A stretch of 64,000 nucleotides of DNA from Flavobacterium aquicola (GTDB taxonomy: Bacteria; Bacteroidota; Bacteroidia; Flavobacteriales; Flavobacteriaceae): positions 1,830-65,829 of the forward strand of contig NZ_QUNI01000017.1 of assembly GCF_003385115.1 (NCBI RefSeq), read 5' to 3'. Of the stretch, positions 62,594 through 64,000 are shown in pieces. Every line of letters begins with the position of its first letter. Position 1 is the stretch's first letter. Under the pieces are notes generated by a model. It worked only from the letters and a program-made list of their open reading frames with translations, had not been told where the DNA came from and searched no databases. Made by a program: the position numbers and the translations under genes.

Positions 62594-63336
62594 ATTTTCA
62601 GAAGATAAAAAGCGTTATAGTCGAAGATGAGTTGACGGCGCGTGAAGTGCTCAAAAATTATTTGGGTAAATACTGCCCGCAGGTAGAGGTTATTGGCGAA
62701 GCCCAAAATATAAAAGAAGCCGTTCCGCTGTTGCACGAATTACAGCCACAATTGGTTTTTCTGGATGTAGAAATGCCTTTCGGAAATGCTTTTGATGTTC
62801 TGGAAGCCTGTAAAGATTTGCATTTTGAAACTATTTTTGTAACTGCCTTTTCGGAATATTCGCTTAAAGCCCTGAACCAAAGTGCTGCCTATTATCTGCT
62901 GAAACCTATAAGCATTGAAGAATTGATTGTTGCGGTAAACAAAGTGCATCATCAAATCCTGAATCATGAAATTTTTAATAGAAACAAGATTATTATTGAA
63001 AATTTCAAGGAATCCAAACCCGAAAAACAACAAGTTATTCTGCCGACACTGGAAGGTTTTGAAGTCGTAAAAATGGAGGAAATAGTTCGGCTTCGCGGTA
63101 ACGGCAATTTCACCGATTTGTATCTCCATAACGGAAGTAAAAAGATGGCGTGCCGTTTTTTAAAGCATTTCTCTGAAATTTTGCCATTGCCTTTCATCCG
63201 TGTGCACAAATCCCATATCATCAATCTGAATTTTGTGAAATCGTATAATAAAGGCGGTATTATTACGCTGAACGATTCGACCGAAATTGAGGTTTCCCCG
63301 ACTTATAAAGAGGATTTTTTGAGGAATTTTAAATAG
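62590..63336 (+). CDS. LytTR-type response regulator
   Basis: 248 residues. Receiver: acidic pocket VEDE (E12, D13), phospho-Asp D59 in VFLDVEMPFGNAF, TAFSEYSLKA and KPIS. DNA-binding LytTR domain: VRLRGNGNFTDLYLHNGSKKMACRFLKHFSEILPLPFIRVHKSHIINLNFVKSYNKGGIITLNDSTEIEVSPTY. It pairs with the LytS-like kinase just upstream (overlap ATGA). Confidence 0.93.
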   Translation: MNFQKIKSVIVEDELTAREVLKNYLGKYCPQVEVIGEAQNIKEAVPLLHELQPQLVFLDVEMPFGNAFDVLEACKDLHFETIFVTAFSEYSLKALNQSAAYYLLKPISIEELIVAVNKVHHQILNHEIFNRNKIIIENFKESKPEKQQVILPTLEGFEVVKMEEIVRLRGNGNFTDLYLHNGSKKMACRFLKHFSEILPLPFIRVHKSHIINLNFVKSYNKGGIITLNDSTEIEVSPTYKEDFLRNFK

Positions 63337-63342
63337 GGATTA

Positions 63343-63432
63343 TTTAACCGCAAAGGGCACAAGGTAAAATCCGCTATGTTCGCAAAGCTTTGTGTTCATA
63401 GCGCTTCCTTTGCGAACCTTGCGGTAAAGTTT
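63343..63432. repeat. intergenic inverted repeat (AACCGCAAAGG / CCTTGCGGT)
   Basis: TTAACCGCAAAGGGC and ACCTTGCGGTAAAG lie as outer arms, with TTCGCAAAGC and TTTGCGAACC as inner pieces. I recall similar CGCAAAG repeats in Flavobacterium intergenes. Between convergent genes; it may serve as terminator. Confidence 0.55.
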
Positions 63433-64000
63433 AAAAATCAAACTCTTCTATAGTAGCTGTTGAGTCGATTACAGTTGTGTCCTTTATTTTAATATTTAAA
63501 AATGAGTGAGCACGTCCGGTAAGCGTTATAGGAGCTGACAGACCAATAGTGTCTTCAGGAACCAATAAACCACGGCGGAACATCAGATTTCTCAGGAACG
63601 CCTGATGCTTGGTAGCATAGGATTTCTGAAGTCCTTCCTGATCAAACTGCCACATGAATTTTTTTGGTTTCGGAATTATTGTCGCTAAGAATAGACATTC
63701 GCGGACATTCAGATCGGCAGGTCTTTTTTGGAAATAGAATTCGGCCGCTTCGCCAATTCCATATACATTTGGTCCCCATTCTATAACGTTGAAATAAACC
63801 TCAAGCATACGCTGTTTGCTCGTGATTCTGTTGTTTTCTATGATGTAAACCAACAGGATTTCCTCCAGCTTTCTTGACAGTGTTTTTTCTCGGGTAAGAA
63901 ATACATTTTTTACCAGCTGCATGCTTATTGTACTCGCACCGCGGGAGAATTTTTTGGTACGTATGTTTTTAACGATAGACTGTTTGAAAGCTTCGTTTAT
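63431..64000 (-). CDS. GT51 transglycosylase (mono-functional peptidoglycan glycosyltransferase), 5' end outside window
   Basis: At least 189 residues to the window edge; the ATG at 63922 is internal. The frame read from the edge gives INEAFKQSIVKN, then FSRGASTISMQLVKN, the GT51 signature of the GASTITQQLxKN type, then EILLVYIIENN, RMLEVYFNVIEWGPNVYGIGEAAEFYF and LNVRECLFLATIIPKPKKF. Polymerises lipid II into glycan strands at the outer face of the inner membrane. The C-terminal tail (about 60 residues) is unlike a transpeptidase. Confidence 0.9.
   Translation of the reverse strand: MNEAFKQSIVKNIRTKKFSRGASTISMQLVKNVFLTREKTLSRKLEEILLVYIIENNRITSKQRMLEVYFNVIEWGPNVYGIGEAAEFYFQKRPADLNVRECLFLATIIPKPKKFMWQFDQEGLQKSYATKHQAFLRNLMFRRGLLVPEDTIGLSAPITLTGRAHSFLNIKIKDTTVIDSTATIEEFDF

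Overview
The window looks like a chromosomal segment of a Flavobacterium-like member of the Bacteroidota. It is AT-rich. Many proteins carry Sec signals ending in AQ or SQ, lipoproteins have Cys soon after the signal, and two proteins end in type IX secretion sorting domains. Bacteroidota-style -7 motifs (TAnnTTTG) occur. metG, nhaA, an OlsF-like acyltransferase and paired DUF1800/DUF1501 genes complete the picture.

Region 1 (1 to about 13.9 kb, with relics to 16.3 kb) is the striking part. Sixteen copies of a roughly 126-153 bp imperfect inverted repeat alternate with short, unrelated, nearly always plus-strand ORFs. Each unit is an ORF followed by a site, and the first ~10 bases of each unit (starting GTT) are complementary to the bases at the start of the site that closes that SAME unit (ending AAC), although neighbouring units differ. 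This is the logic of integron cassettes and attC sites, seen here in an organism where I know of no standard integron. No integrase lies in the window; the array runs off the left edge. Cargo includes a putative AbiC-like abortive infection protein, a HEPN protein, a complete PmeII-like/C5-methyltransferase restriction-modification pair, a DUF4160 pair, a PP2C-like phosphatase, a 2H phosphoesterase and many small lipoproteins and secreted proteins of unknown function. One unit has no intact ORF and one appears to be a fusion of two units.

Region 2 (14-32 kb) holds an old boundary zone (DUF2007-like, YeiB-like acyltransferase, plug-like secreted protein, a relic repeat), then housekeeping and accessory genes: LOG-family hydrolase, double-domain M16 protease, two paralogous secreted proteins, CAT-like acyltransferase, HAD hydrolase, EamA transporter, metG, surface proteins and a 3-keto-disaccharide-hydrolase-type domain protein.

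Region 3 (32-48 kb) has a DUF4375 gene, a 21-bp periodic palindrome array, a secreted M1 aminopeptidase, an outer-membrane barrel, the DUF1800/DUF1501 pair, a three-gene exported-protein operon, nhaA, a 2-hydroxyacid dehydrogenase, TM2 and DUF2752 proteins and the OlsF-like enzyme.

Region 4 (48-64 kb) has exonuclease III, an OmpA-like lipoprotein, a ParE/RelE-type toxin-antitoxin pair, an aldo/keto reductase, a gluconate operon (gnd, gntP, gntK), a MuiA-like DUF4139 protein, a vWA lipoprotein, a SIMPL-like protein, a LytS/LytTR two-component pair and the end of a GT51 transglycosylase. Three dispersed copies of a structured intergenic element and many strong hairpin terminators separate these genes. 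I saw no rRNA, tRNA, CRISPR array or insertion sequence.
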